NCBI RefSeq assembly: GCF_028293085.1
Contig: NZ_JAQGLC010000401.1
Span: forward strand, 1-61,851
Reading direction: 5' to 3'
Origin: Sphingomonas bacterium
GTDB taxonomy: Bacteria; Pseudomonadota; Alphaproteobacteria; Sphingomonadales; Sphingomonadaceae
DNA: 61,851 bases
Part shown: positions 42,113 through 51,070 of the stretch, piece by piece
How positions within the stretch are numbered: position 1 is the first letter of the stretch
How the letters are laid out: the number at the start of each line of letters is the position of its first letter
Program-made: the position numbers and the translations under genes
The notes under the pieces: generated by a model
What the model saw: only the letters and a program-made list of their open reading frames with translations
Told to the model about the DNA's origin: nothing
The model's database searches: none

Positions 42113-42625
42113 ATGACCAGGTTTGAAACCGTTCGGCAAGCGACAGTGGATGCAATCAAACAAGCCGCGTTCGAGGCGTATCAAACGATCGAAAAGGAAG
42201 CCTTGGTTGGCTTTGGAATTTGCACTGACGACGACGTTGATTCGGTCTATCACGTCTACGCGACACGAGAATGGGTCAGCGAACGAGAACCGGATTACGC
42301 TGAGATCGGCCTTATTTCTGTTGAATGGACGCAAGCGTCCGAAGACACACTCTTTCTCTCGCTTTCCAAACTGTTTCGGGAATGGGCCTCGTCCGACGAG
42401 AATGCGCCGCGGCCCGACTATGATGTTGACCGAACTAAGCGGTTTCGCGCCCTTGTCGAAGCAATGAAAGAATGTCGAAGTGAAGGCTTGTTTGACGCAA
42501 GAACGCTGCTCTCGGTCAGTAGCACTGATCCCGATGGCCTGATGATTAAATTGGCATGCGACGCAGGTCGGCACCTCAACACCGAAGAGGTCGCCGCGTC
42601 ATATTGCAAAATGATGGACTGCTGA
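42113..42625 (+). CDS. DUF4303-like protein
   Basis: This 170-residue acidic protein reads EALVGFGICTDDDVDSVYHV and LISVEWTQASED, then a helical C-terminal half with LLSVSSTDPDGLMIKLACDA. The pattern fits DUF4303, a family that includes proteins found beside polymorphic toxins. AGGAGGAG lies upstream of ATG 42113. Base composition is visibly less GC-rich than the neighbours, which suggests recent arrival. No toxin gene is adjacent. Confidence 0.6.
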   Translation: MTRFETVRQATVDAIKQAAFEAYQTIEKEALVGFGICTDDDVDSVYHVYATREWVSEREPDYAEIGLISVEWTQASEDTLFLSLSKLFREWASSDENAPRPDYDVDRTKRFRALVEAMKECRSEGLFDARTLLSVSSTDPDGLMIKLACDAGRHLNTEEVAASYCKMMDC

Positions 42626-42762
42626 TTGCTATCATCTACCGTCCCCGGCTGGGTCAGGGGACCATCGAAGGTACGGGTCCGTCGCCCAAGCCATCCCGCC
42701 CTGCGCGCGATCGGGTCGACATCTGCACGGCTTTTCGATCCTGCGTGACCTAAAGGCGCGTG

Positions 42763-43140
42763 ATGAAGATCCGACGCGCCTACGCCCTGGTCGCCATCGC
42801 CGTCTTCGCGCTCGAGGTCGCCATCGCGCTGTTCGTGCGCGACCGGTTCGTGCGGCCTTTTGTCGGCGACAGCCTGGCGGTCGTCCTGGTCTATCTGGCG
42901 TTGCGCGCGGTGACGCCGCTGCGCGTGAAGGTGGCCGTCGCGCTCGCTTTCGCCACCGCGATCGCGATCGAGTTCGGCCAGTATTTCGATCTGCTCGACG
43001 CGCTGGGGCTCAGGGCGAACCCGGTCGTGCGCGTCGTGCTCGGCGCGGGGTTCGATCCGATGGATTTCGCGGCCTATGCCGCCGGCACCCTTGGCGTGCT
43101 GGCGATCGAAGCCCGGCGCACGGTACGGGCACGGCCCTGA
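42763..43140 (+). CDS. DUF2809 membrane protein
   Basis: This 125-residue protein has four membrane helices and the DUF2809 pattern IAIEFGQYFDLLDALGLRAN and FDPMDFAAYAAGTLGVL. Function is not known for the family. Start is ATG 42763 (a GTG precedes it). A plus-strand terminator-like hairpin lies about 130 bases after the stop. Confidence 0.8.
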   Translation: MKIRRAYALVAIAVFALEVAIALFVRDRFVRPFVGDSLAVVLVYLALRAVTPLRVKVAVALAFATAIAIEFGQYFDLLDALGLRANPVVRVVLGAGFDPMDFAAYAAGTLGVLAIEARRTVRARP

Positions 43141-43272
43141 TTCAAGACCCTGTCCTACCCGGCTATCCTGCGCGGCTGCGCTGCCTGCGGCGGCAAAAGC
43201 GGCCGCCAAGTAAAGGACGGGAATCGATACGCGTGCCTCGAACAGCATCAAGACCGGGCGATCGATTCTCAT

Positions 43273-43298
43273 AAATCGGGAACTATATCCCGGTTTTT
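43273..43298 (+). terminator. Rho-independent terminator after the DUF2809 gene
   Basis: AAATCGGGA (43273-43281) and TCCCGGTTT (43288-43296) pair with one wobble and run into TTTTT. The rest of the 43141-43483 interval holds no supported gene; a 60-codon frame at 43302-43487 lacks a start site and family likeness. Confidence 0.7.
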
Positions 43299-43483
43299 GC
43301 GATGTCCTCGTTGCGCGATTCGACGAAATTCCGTGTTGGACCGAGCGCGCCGGGCACGCAAATAGGGGGCATTTCACTGACGCCGCAAGTAACGCGATTC
43401 AAAAATCCGGGTCGACGTTGGCGGACAAAAAGGCGCTTTTACTGTCAGCTGCACAGTATCGGCACGCCCGCTTTACTTGTCCG

Positions 43484-44155
43484 CTAACCCGCCAGCTTCT
43501 CCAGCAGCGCCGCCGCCGCCGCGGTCTCGGCTTCCTGCTTGGAGCTGCCCGTCGCGGTCGCCTCGGCGAGCGCGCCGATCGAGGCCTTCACCGTGAAGCG
43601 CGGCGCGTGGTGCGGGCCCGATCGCTCGACCACGTCATAAGCCGGCGTGCGCCGGTTGTTCGCCGCGGCCCATTCCTGCAGGGCGGATTTGGGGTGCTGC
43701 GGCGCGGCCGAGCCCTGGATTTTCACCCGGGAGCCCCAGGCCTTGCGGATCGCGGCGCGCGCCGGCTCCAGCCCGGCATCGAGATAGAGCGCGCCGATCA
43801 GCGCCTCCATCACGTCGCCCAGCACATTGTCGCTGTCCGCGGCGCCGTCGTCGCGCGCCTGCTTGCCCAGCTTCATCTGCGCGCTCACGCCCAGCCCGCG
43901 CGCGACATCGGCGCAGACTGCCCCCGTCACCAGCGCGTTCAGCCGCTTCGACAGCGCGCCTTCGGGCTCGCCCGGGAACAGCTCGAACAGCCATTCCGCC
44001 ATGGCGAGGCCGAGCACCCGATCACCGAGGAATTCGAGCCGCTCGTAATTCGCCGCCGCCTGGCTGCCATGCGTCAGCGCGCGTTCGTATCCGGCCAGGT
44101 CCTTCGGTCGATGGCCGAATGTCGATGAGATCCAGTCTGCGAGCGTCCCGCTCAA
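43484..44155 (-). CDS. rnc: Ribonuclease III
   Basis: This 223-residue double-strand RNA endonuclease has the signature ERLEFLGDRVLGLAMAEWL with the metal-binding Glu and Asp. DNVLGDVMEALIGALYLD carries the second acidic pair. The C-terminal dsRNA-binding domain contains PKSALQEWAAANNR. It starts with TTG overlapping the lepB stop (TTGA). It should be followed by era, but era is 10.8 kb further on. Confidence 0.95.
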   Translation of the reverse strand: MSGTLADWISSTFGHRPKDLAGYERALTHGSQAAANYERLEFLGDRVLGLAMAEWLFELFPGEPEGALSKRLNALVTGAVCADVARGLGVSAQMKLGKQARDDGAADSDNVLGDVMEALIGALYLDAGLEPARAAIRKAWGSRVKIQGSAAPQHPKSALQEWAAANNRRTPAYDVVERSGPHHAPRFTVKASIGALAEATATGSSKQEAETAAAAALLEKLAG

Positions 44156-45030
44156 AAGCCTTCCCCGATCCTTTTCCAGCGCGCCGCGGAGAACCAGGTC
44201 CAGGGCAGGAACCAGTTGGCGGAGCCGTCGGTCGAGAAGAAGGTGACGACCGCCTTGCCCTCGATCCGGTCCATCGGGATATAGCCCATGCCGGATTGCT
44301 GGCCCGGCATCACATCGGCGGGCGCGGGAAAGCGGCTGTCGCCGCTGTCGTCGCGATTGTCGCCCATGACGAAGACGGTTCCGGCCGGGACCGAATAGAC
44401 ATTGGTGTCGTCGCGGTCAGGCATCTCGCCGCGGTCGAGCACCATATAGCTCTTGCCGTTCGGCAAGGTCTCGCGAAACTGCATATAGCGGCAGATCGGC
44501 GTGCCCTTGGCGTCATTGTCCACAAATTCGGCCGGGCATTCGCTGCCCGCCGGATAATTCGGAGAGATCGGCACGGTGAAATCGGCGACGCGTTCCCGGG
44601 GGATCGCCGTGCCGTTCAGGATCAGTTGGCCATGGCGCACCTGGATCGAATCGCCGGGCAGCCCGATGACGCGCTTGATCACGTCATGATCTTCACCCGG
44701 CGGGCCGCGGAACACGACGACGTCGCCGCGCGCCGGGTCGCGCCCGAAGACACGGCCCGGAATCAGCGGCATGCCGAAAGGCAGCGACCAACGCGAAAAA
44801 CCGTAATTCCATTTCGACACGAACAGATAGTCGCCGATGTAGAGCCGGGGCAGCATGGATTGCGACGGGATGTTGAACGGCGAGATGACGAAGCTGCGGA
44901 AGATCAAAACCGCGATGATCAGCTTCACCAGGAAGAAGATCGTGTCGCGCGTCTCGGACCGCGGTTTGGGCGCCGGCTCGGCGAGCGTGGTCGCGGGATC
45001 GACGGCGGGTATGTCTTCGGGTTGGGCCAT
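44152..45030 (-). CDS. lepB: Signal peptidase I
   Basis: This 292-residue inner-membrane protease removes signal peptides. One membrane helix (FLVKLIIAVLIFRSFVI) precedes the catalytic Ser in IPSQSMLP. The general-base Lys is in DVIKRVIGLPGD. The late box FVMGDNRDDSGDSR is complete. Start ATG 45030 is chosen because the upstream part of the open frame lies in a repeat. It is cotranscribed with rnc. Confidence 0.95.
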   Translation of the reverse strand: MAQPEDIPAVDPATTLAEPAPKPRSETRDTIFFLVKLIIAVLIFRSFVISPFNIPSQSMLPRLYIGDYLFVSKWNYGFSRWSLPFGMPLIPGRVFGRDPARGDVVVFRGPPGEDHDVIKRVIGLPGDSIQVRHGQLILNGTAIPRERVADFTVPISPNYPAGSECPAEFVDNDAKGTPICRYMQFRETLPNGKSYMVLDRGEMPDRDDTNVYSVPAGTVFVMGDNRDDSGDSRFPAPADVMPGQQSGMGYIPMDRIEGKAVVTFFSTDGSANWFLPWTWFSAARWKRIGEGF

Positions 45031-45124
45031 GCGCGGCGGTTTGCTGTGGCGGGGCCGGGGCGTCAAGCCGGGGCAGGCGGAGATATGGTGTGAAGCGGGA
45101 CAATCGGCTCTTCGGAACACCGAC

Positions 45125-45218
45125 GTCATGCCGGACGTGTTCCGGCATCCACCGAGCCTCGTGCCCGCTCGTTCCGGTACCTGCGGCTCGGTGGACCGCG
45201 GAACAAGTCCGGAGTGAC
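45125..45218. repeat. REP/BIME-like inverted repeat upstream of lepB and pgi
   Basis: Two 34-base arms, starting GTCATGCCGGACGTGTTCCG and ending GGAACAAGTCCGGAGTGAC, are imperfect inverted copies around about 26 bases. A shorter relative (GTCATGCCGGAACAAGTCCG) lies at 54559. This looks like a dispersed extragenic palindrome family. The remainder of 45031-45295 holds no gene. Confidence 0.7.
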
Positions 45219-45295
45219 GGATCCTTTGCTGCTTGGAGGTGGCATAATCGCCAGCGCGCGCTTACCTGACGCCCGAGATTAGCGGAGACGATTCC

Positions 45296-46795
45296 ATGCC
45301 TGCCGACTGGACCCCGATCGAAGCCCTGCCTTCCCCCCGGCTCGAATCGCTCTTCGCCGACGATCCGAACCGGCTGAAGAAGCTCAGCCTCGACGTCGCC
45401 GGCCTTCATTTCGACTGGTCCAAGACTCACCTGACCGCAGACGCGATCGCCGCGTTCGAGGCTTTGGCCAAGGCGCAGGGCCTGGCGGCCAAGCGCGAGG
45501 CGCTGTTCGCGGGCGAGATCGTCAACGTCACCGAGGGCCGCGCAGCGACGCACACCGCCGAGCGCGGCGAGGGCAAGGCCGACGACGTCGCGCTCGCCCG
45601 CAACTTCCATGCCCGGATGCGCGCGCTGATCGATGCGATCGAGGGCGAGGCGCTCGGCGGGATCCGCCACGTCCTCCATGTCGGCATCGGCGGCTCGGCG
45701 CTCGGGCCCGATCTGCTGGTCGATGCGCTGGGGCGCGAATCCGGGCGCTACGACACCGCGATCGTCTCCAATGTCGACGGCGTCGCGCTCGAGGAAGCAT
45801 TCGGCCGCTTCGATCCCACCGCGACCCTGCTGGTCGTCGCGTCCAAGACCTTCACCACCACCGAGACGATGCTCAACGCCGAGAGCGTGCTCGAATGGAT
45901 GGAGGAGGGCGGGGTCGACGATCCCTATGGCCGCGTCATCGCCTGCACCGCCTCGCCCGACAAGGCGATCGAATGGGGCGTCGACGAAACCCGCGTGCTG
46001 CCCTTCATGGAGTCGGTCGGCGGGCGTTATTCGCTCTGGTCCTCGATCGGTTTCCCGGCAGCGCTCGCGCTCGGCTGGGATTGTTTCGAGGAACTGCTCG
46101 AGGGCGCCGCCGAGATGGATCGCCATTTCCGCCTCGCGTCGCTGAGCGAGAACGCCCCGGCGCTCGCCGCCTTTGCCGATCTCTATTACACCCAGGTCCG
46201 CCACGCCGAGACCCGCGCGACCTTCGCCTATGACGAGCGCCTGCGGCTGCTCCCCTCCTATCTCCAGCAGCTCGAAATGGAATCGAACGGCAAGGCCGTG
46301 ACGGTCGACGGCAAGCCGCTCGGCCGGCCGAGCGCCGCGATCACCTGGGGCGGGGTCGGCACCGACGCGCAGCACGCGGTGTTCCAGCTGCTCCATCAGG
46401 GCACGCATCTCGTCCCCGTCGAATTCGTCGCGGTGATCGAGGCCGGCGATACGCTGGCGGAGGACCATCACCGTTCGCTGCTGCTCAACGCCTTTGCGCA
46501 GGGTGCCGCGCTGATGGCCGGCCGCGCCAATGACAAGGATCCGGCGCGGAGCTATTCGGGCGATAGGCCGAGTTCGACTATCCTGCTCGACGATCTCGAC
46601 GCCCGCACCCTCGGCGCGCTGATCGCCTTTTACGAGCACCGCGTGTTCGTGAACGCCACACTGCTCGGCATCAACCCGTTCGACCAGTTCGGCGTCGAGC
46701 TCGGCAAGGAAATGGCCAAGGCGGCGGGTGAGGGCGGCCAGAAATTCGACGCCTCGACCGAGGATCTGATCAAGCGGGCGTTCGGCGACAGCTGA
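45296..46795 (+). CDS. pgi: Glucose-6-phosphate isomerase
   Basis: This is a 499-residue enzyme interconverting glucose-6-phosphate and fructose-6-phosphate. Family marks include VLHVGIGGSALGPDLLVDAL, VASKTFTTTETMLNA, signature SVGGRYSLWSSIG, and PFDQFGVELGKEMA near the end. The ATG at 45296 has a GGAG upstream. It heads a two-gene run with gor, 19 bases apart. Confidence 0.96.
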   Translation: MPADWTPIEALPSPRLESLFADDPNRLKKLSLDVAGLHFDWSKTHLTADAIAAFEALAKAQGLAAKREALFAGEIVNVTEGRAATHTAERGEGKADDVALARNFHARMRALIDAIEGEALGGIRHVLHVGIGGSALGPDLLVDALGRESGRYDTAIVSNVDGVALEEAFGRFDPTATLLVVASKTFTTTETMLNAESVLEWMEEGGVDDPYGRVIACTASPDKAIEWGVDETRVLPFMESVGGRYSLWSSIGFPAALALGWDCFEELLEGAAEMDRHFRLASLSENAPALAAFADLYYTQVRHAETRATFAYDERLRLLPSYLQQLEMESNGKAVTVDGKPLGRPSAAITWGGVGTDAQHAVFQLLHQGTHLVPVEFVAVIEAGDTLAEDHHRSLLLNAFAQGAALMAGRANDKDPARSYSGDRPSSTILLDDLDARTLGALIAFYEHRVFVNATLLGINPFDQFGVELGKEMAKAAGEGGQKFDASTEDLIKRAFGDS

Positions 46796-46814
46796 ACCCA
46801 TCACGGAGACACAT

Positions 46815-48167
46815 ATGGCCAAGGCCACCTACGACTACGACCTTTTCGTCATCGGCGCCGGCTCCGGCGGCGTCCGCGCCTCGCGCGTGGCCGCGGCGCA
46901 CGGCGCGAAGGTCGCAGTGGCCGAGGAATATCGGGTCGGCGGCACCTGCGTGATCCGCGGCTGCGTGCCCAAGAAGCTGCTGATCTACGGTGCGCATTTC
47001 GCCGAGGATCTCGCCGACGCCCGCCGCTTCGGCTGGAAGGTGCCGGAGTGCGAGTTCGACTGGCAGGTGCTGACGAAGAATGTGTTCGAGGAAGTCGACC
47101 GGATCAACGCCGCCTATACCGACACGCTGACCAATAACCGCGTGGAGATCATCCAGGATCGCGCGACGATCACCGGCCCGCATGCGATCAGGCTCGGCAG
47201 CGGCCGCGAGGTCACCGCGAAGACCATCCTGGTCGCGGTCGGCGCCACGCCCTCGGTGCCGAAATGCCCCGGTCACGAGCTCGGCATCACCTCGAACGAG
47301 GCCTTTCATCTCGACGCGGTGCCGAAGCGCATCCTGATCGCCGGCGCGGGCTATATCGCCAACGAGTTCGCCGGCATCTTCCACCAGTTTGGCGCGCATG
47401 TGACCTTGATCAACCGCACTGACGTGATCCTGCGCGGCTATGACGAGCAGATCCGCGACCGGCTCCTCCAGATCTCGCTGATGAAGGGGATCGAGTTCCG
47501 CTTCCATGCCGATTTCCAGGGGATCGAGAAACTGAAGGACGGCAGCCTCAAGGTCAGTATGTCGGGCCATGAGCCGCTCATCGTCGATTGCGTGATGTTC
47601 GCGACCGGACGCGATCCCAATACCGAAGGCCTTGGCCTCGAAAGCGCCGGCGTCGAGCTCGACAAGAAGGGCGCGATCGTGGTCGATGCCGACAACCGCT
47701 CGACCTGTGACAGCATCTACGCCGTCGGCGACGTCACCAACCGCATCCAGCTCACCCCGATCGCGATCCGCGAGGGCCAGGCCTTTGCCGACACCCTGTT
47801 CGGCGACAAGCCGACCCGGGTCGATTACGAGAATGTCCCCTCCGCGGTGTTCAGCCATCCCCCGATGGCCGGCGTCGGCCTCACCGAGGGCCAGGCCAAG
47901 ATGAAGTTCGGCTCGGTCAAGGTCTACACGTCGGACTTCCGCCCGATGAAGAATGTCCTCGCCGGCCGCAACGAGCGCGCGCTCTACAAGATGGTCTGCG
48001 ACAGCGAGACGGGGAAGATCCTGGGCCTGCACATGATCGGCCCCGACGCGCCCGAAATCCTCCAGGCCGCGGCGGTGGCGGTGAAGGCCGGGCTGACCAA
48101 GGACGCGTTCGACCAGACCGTGGCGCTGCATCCGACGATGGCTGAGGAGCTGGTGTTGCTGCGGTGA
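46815..48167 (+). CDS. gor: Glutathione-disulfide reductase
   Basis: This is a 450-residue flavoprotein. The FAD loop is FVIGAGSGGVRASRVAA, the redox-active disulfide is in GGTCVIRGCVPKKLL, and the NADPH loop is ILIAGAGYIANEFAG. The C-terminal dimer motif is ALHPTMAEELV. It keeps glutathione reduced in the cytoplasm. GGAG precedes the ATG. Confidence 0.95.
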   Translation: MAKATYDYDLFVIGAGSGGVRASRVAAAHGAKVAVAEEYRVGGTCVIRGCVPKKLLIYGAHFAEDLADARRFGWKVPECEFDWQVLTKNVFEEVDRINAAYTDTLTNNRVEIIQDRATITGPHAIRLGSGREVTAKTILVAVGATPSVPKCPGHELGITSNEAFHLDAVPKRILIAGAGYIANEFAGIFHQFGAHVTLINRTDVILRGYDEQIRDRLLQISLMKGIEFRFHADFQGIEKLKDGSLKVSMSGHEPLIVDCVMFATGRDPNTEGLGLESAGVELDKKGAIVVDADNRSTCDSIYAVGDVTNRIQLTPIAIREGQAFADTLFGDKPTRVDYENVPSAVFSHPPMAGVGLTEGQAKMKFGSVKVYTSDFRPMKNVLAGRNERALYKMVCDSETGKILGLHMIGPDAPEILQAAAVAVKAGLTKDAFDQTVALHPTMAEELVLLR

Positions 48168-48232
48168 TGCTTGTCCGGAGTCCGGTGGGATGATAGAATT
48201 TCGCTCATGGCGCAGATGAAGATCGATCTGAC

Positions 48233-49300
48233 CTAGGCCAACGCCTGGCCCTGCCGCTTCGCCGCGAAGCGCGCCAGCGCCGGGCCCGCGACGACGCAGG
48301 CGAAGAAGCGCAGCGCCTGCAGCGCCATGACATAGGGCACGTCGACCCTGGTCGAGGCGGCGATGATCGCGACCGAGTCCATCCCCCCGGGGCTGGTCGC
48401 GAGATAGGCGGTGACGGGATCGACCCCGCCGAACCTGGCCAGCAGGAAGCCGATGCACGCCGAGATGCCGATCAGCAGCGCGATCGACAGCAGGATGCGG
48501 GGCAGGACCCGCGCCGCCGCCTTCACGATGTCGCGGGTGAAGTGCAGCCCGATCCGCCAGCCGACCACCGCATAGCTCGCCGCCAGCAGCCAGCCCGGCA
48601 GGTCGAACCGCACCAGCCCGGCGATGTTGAGCGCGGAGCCGAGGATCAGTGCACCGATCATCGGCGCTGCGGGCAGCTTGAGCCTGATCCCCAGCCACGC
48701 GCCCACCGCGGCGATCGCCAGCGTCTCGGCAAAGGCGAGCGGGTCGATCGGCGGGAACCAGTCGGCGGTCGGGCTTGTCGCTCCACCATGCGCGCCGACT
48801 AAAGCCGCCACGACCGAGGCGGCGCCCGCGACGCACGCGACGCGGCTATAGGTCATCACCGCGACCAGCCGCCATTCGGCACCATAGGATTGCGCCATCA
48901 GCACCATCGCGGCCGCGCCGCCGGGCATGCAGCCCCATACCGCGACGCTCCCCGGCAGCCAGCCGAGCCGCGCGATCAGCCAGCCGATCCCGACGCCGAC
49001 CGACAAGGTCGCGACGGTGGTGGCGAGGAATAGCGGCCCGTGATCGATCACCGTGTGCACGGTCCCGGCGTTGAACGAATTGGCGATCAACAGCCCGACA
49101 AAGGCCTGCGCCGCCTGGAATGGCAAGGACGGCACCGTCACGCCCTGGCCGCGTACCGCCAGGATGATCGCCGCGACCATCGGCCCGATCAACAGACCGG
49201 CGGGCAGCCGGAACGCCTCGAGCACGCCGGCGAACGCGGCCGACAGCCCGAGCAGCAACGCCCAGCGCAGCGGCGCCGACAGCGCGCCCGCTTCAGCCAC
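48233..49300 (-). CDS. AbrB-family (DUF) membrane protein
   Basis: This 355-residue membrane protein has about nine helices in two similar halves. Each half carries a stretch like RLPAGLLIGPMVAAIIL or KLPAAPMIGALILGSALNI, the AbrB-duplication pattern (TIGR03082). The family name refers to an old regulatory label; transport is more likely. It starts with GTG overlapping the stop of the isochorismatase-fold gene. It is convergent with gor. Confidence 0.85.
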   Translation of the reverse strand: MAEAGALSAPLRWALLLGLSAAFAGVLEAFRLPAGLLIGPMVAAIILAVRGQGVTVPSLPFQAAQAFVGLLIANSFNAGTVHTVIDHGPLFLATTVATLSVGVGIGWLIARLGWLPGSVAVWGCMPGGAAAMVLMAQSYGAEWRLVAVMTYSRVACVAGAASVVAALVGAHGGATSPTADWFPPIDPLAFAETLAIAAVGAWLGIRLKLPAAPMIGALILGSALNIAGLVRFDLPGWLLAASYAVVGWRIGLHFTRDIVKAAARVLPRILLSIALLIGISACIGFLLARFGGVDPVTAYLATSPGGMDSVAIIAASTRVDVPYVMALQALRFFACVVAGPALARFAAKRQGQALA

Positions 49301-49862
49301 GCAGGGCGATCTCGGCGCCTGGCCTGATCCGCGCGATCTGGGGCAGGATGTGCTGGATCGCGAAGTCGTGCAGCTCGGCCGATCGCGAGGTCGTCGCGTC
49401 CTCGGCGATCACCACGTCATAGCTCAGCTCCCACGCCGATCGCGCCGTCGATTCAACCCCGAAATTGGTTGCGATACCCGCGAGCACGACGGTCCTGATC
49501 CCGCGCCGTCGCAATTGAAGATCGAGGTCGGTTCCGGTGAAGGCGCCCCAATGATGTTTCAGCACCGCGATATCGCCGGGTTCGCGCACGCCGTCGGAGA
49601 ACTGCGTGAAGGCCTCGGGCAAGCCGCCTGGCGGAAAGGGCGACGGCCGGTCGGCTGCCTGGCTCGGCCGGTCGGCGCCGTCGGCGCGCCAGCCGACATG
49701 GACCTGCACGACCGGCGCTCCTGCAGCGCGGAACCGCGCCGCCAGCGCCTTCGCTGTCTCCACCACTTCCGGCCCGCTGCGGGGCGCGATCTGCATGCCG
49801 ACGATGCCGTTCTGCAGATCGACCAGGATGAGCGCGGTGGTGGCGGGGTCGAGCGGTTCCAT
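49293..49862 (-). CDS. Isochorismatase-fold hydrolase
   Basis: This is a 189-residue protein with the catalytic Asp in ALILVDLQNGIVG and the Lys in AVLKHHWGAFTGTDLD. The usual cysteine position reads IATNFGVESTAR, with Gly where cysteine hydrolases have Cys. Loss of this Cys is also seen in true isochorismatases, which do not need it, but no siderophore genes are nearby. The substrate is unknown. It overlaps the AbrB-family gene and is probably cotranscribed. Confidence 0.8.
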   Translation of the reverse strand: MEPLDPATTALILVDLQNGIVGMQIAPRSGPEVVETAKALAARFRAAGAPVVQVHVGWRADGADRPSQAADRPSPFPPGGLPEAFTQFSDGVREPGDIAVLKHHWGAFTGTDLDLQLRRRGIRTVVLAGIATNFGVESTARSAWELSYDVVIAEDATTSRSAELHDFAIQHILPQIARIRPGAEIALRG

Positions 49863-49931
49863 GCGGGCCTCGTGCGGTCTGGGAGGGGACGCGCCCTCTC
49901 AAGCCGCTCGAAGCGCGCTTGTCCAGCCGGT

Positions 49932-50603
49932 TCAGGCGGCGACGGTTTCCTGCACGGCGATACCCTCTCTCAGCCGGTCCCAGGTCGTCGCCTTCATGCT
50001 CGGCCGCGCCTCCATTCGCTCGATCCACGCGGCGAGATTGGCATGCGGGGCAAGGATCGCCGCGCCTTCGGCGAAGTGCGGCAGGAAGACGAGATGCGGC
50101 GCGAGCATCAGATCGGCGAGCGACAACGCGTCGCCGGCCATGAACGGCTGATCGGCCAGCAACCGCGCGACCTCGTCGACGACCTCGGTCGCAGCCGGTA
50201 TCGCGGCAGCAACCGCGTCGTCGTCGACCGGCATGCCGAAACTCGCCGCGACCATGCGCGGAAAGGTGAGGGGGCCGCTGACTCGGTGGGCGAGATAGGC
50301 ATCGGTGATCCCGATCAGCTGATCCATCCGCGCCGCCTGGCATGGATCGGTCGGGGTCAGCGCCGGTTCGGGCGCGATCCGGTCGAGATAGTTCAGGATC
50401 GCCCGCGTCTCGTAGAGGCGGAAATCGCCATGATCGAGCGTCGGGATCTTCCGGAACGGGTGGATCGCGCGATAATCGGGCATGCGGTTGCCGCCCATCG
50501 GCACTGCGGCAAGCCGCCAGGGCAGGCCCTTCTCCTCCAGCGCCAGCAACGGCGCGCGAACATAGGGGCTGCCGGGAATTCCATGGATGACGAACTCGGT
50601 CAT
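49932..50603 (-). CDS. Glutathione S-transferase family protein
   Basis: This 223-residue protein has an N-terminal thioredoxin-like domain (FVIHGIPGSPYVRAPLLALE, KIPTLDHGDFRLYETRAIL) with the cis-Pro and the Glu/Thr glutathione contact. An all-helical C-terminal domain follows (LSLADLMLAPHLVFL). Ser in GSPYVR is the likely catalytic residue. GGAGGAG lies before ATG 50603. Last gene of an ArsR-SRPBCC-GST operon with overlapping ends. Confidence 0.88.
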   Translation of the reverse strand: MTEFVIHGIPGSPYVRAPLLALEEKGLPWRLAAVPMGGNRMPDYRAIHPFRKIPTLDHGDFRLYETRAILNYLDRIAPEPALTPTDPCQAARMDQLIGITDAYLAHRVSGPLTFPRMVAASFGMPVDDDAVAAAIPAATEVVDEVARLLADQPFMAGDALSLADLMLAPHLVFLPHFAEGAAILAPHANLAAWIERMEARPSMKATTWDRLREGIAVQETVAA

Positions 50604-51070
50604 TGGGTTTTCTCCTCCGATTGGGCAAATGCCGCGAACAACTGCATGAGGCCGGGCCAGCCGCCGGCGAGCGACGCCGCGATCTTCTCTGCGCCGGGGC
50701 CGAAGCGTTCGAGGTTGCGGTGCTCGAGCGTGACGCGGGTCGAGCCGTCGGGCTGTGCGTCGAAGCTGATCTCGACCTCGGTGACGAGCTCGGGATCGCG
50801 CTTGAAGGTCGCGTCGAGCTGCCATCCCAGCAACAGGCGCTGCGGCGGATCCCAGGCGATCACCATGCCCCAGTCGGTCTCTGTGCCGTCCGCGTCGCGC
50901 TCGAACCAGCGGCCCCCTGGCGCGGGCTCGATGACGATCTCCGCATGCGGCTTGGCGCCGACGGTCATGCCCGGCTTCCACCAGCGGCCCATTTGCGTCG
51001 CGAAGACGTCGAACGCCTTTTGCGGCTGCAGCTTTACCGTCACTGACTGGACGATGGGGGCAATGCTCAT
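50600..51070 (-). CDS. SRPBCC (AHSA1-like) protein
   Basis: This 156-residue protein has the AHSA1 look: QPQKAFDVFATQMGRWWKPG, GRWFERDADGTETDWGMVIA and TRVTLEHRNLERFGPGAE. It forms a helix-grip pocket for a hydrophobic ligand. It lies between an ArsR regulator and a GST and overlaps both by four bases. This fixed trio is common, but its physiological ligand is not known. Confidence 0.85.
   Translation of the reverse strand: MSIAPIVQSVTVKLQPQKAFDVFATQMGRWWKPGMTVGAKPHAEIVIEPAPGGRWFERDADGTETDWGMVIAWDPPQRLLLGWQLDATFKRDPELVTEVEISFDAQPDGSTRVTLEHRNLERFGPGAEKIAASLAGGWPGLMQLFAAFAQSEEKTQ

Noticed and set aside
43302..43487. 60-codon plus-strand frame upstream of the rnc stop
   Set aside because: No start signal, follows a terminator, and overlaps the end of rnc.
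44693..48836. Long minus-strand open frames over lepB/pgi and gor (711 and 688 codons)
   Set aside because: They overlap genes with full catalytic motifs and show only composition-driven text.
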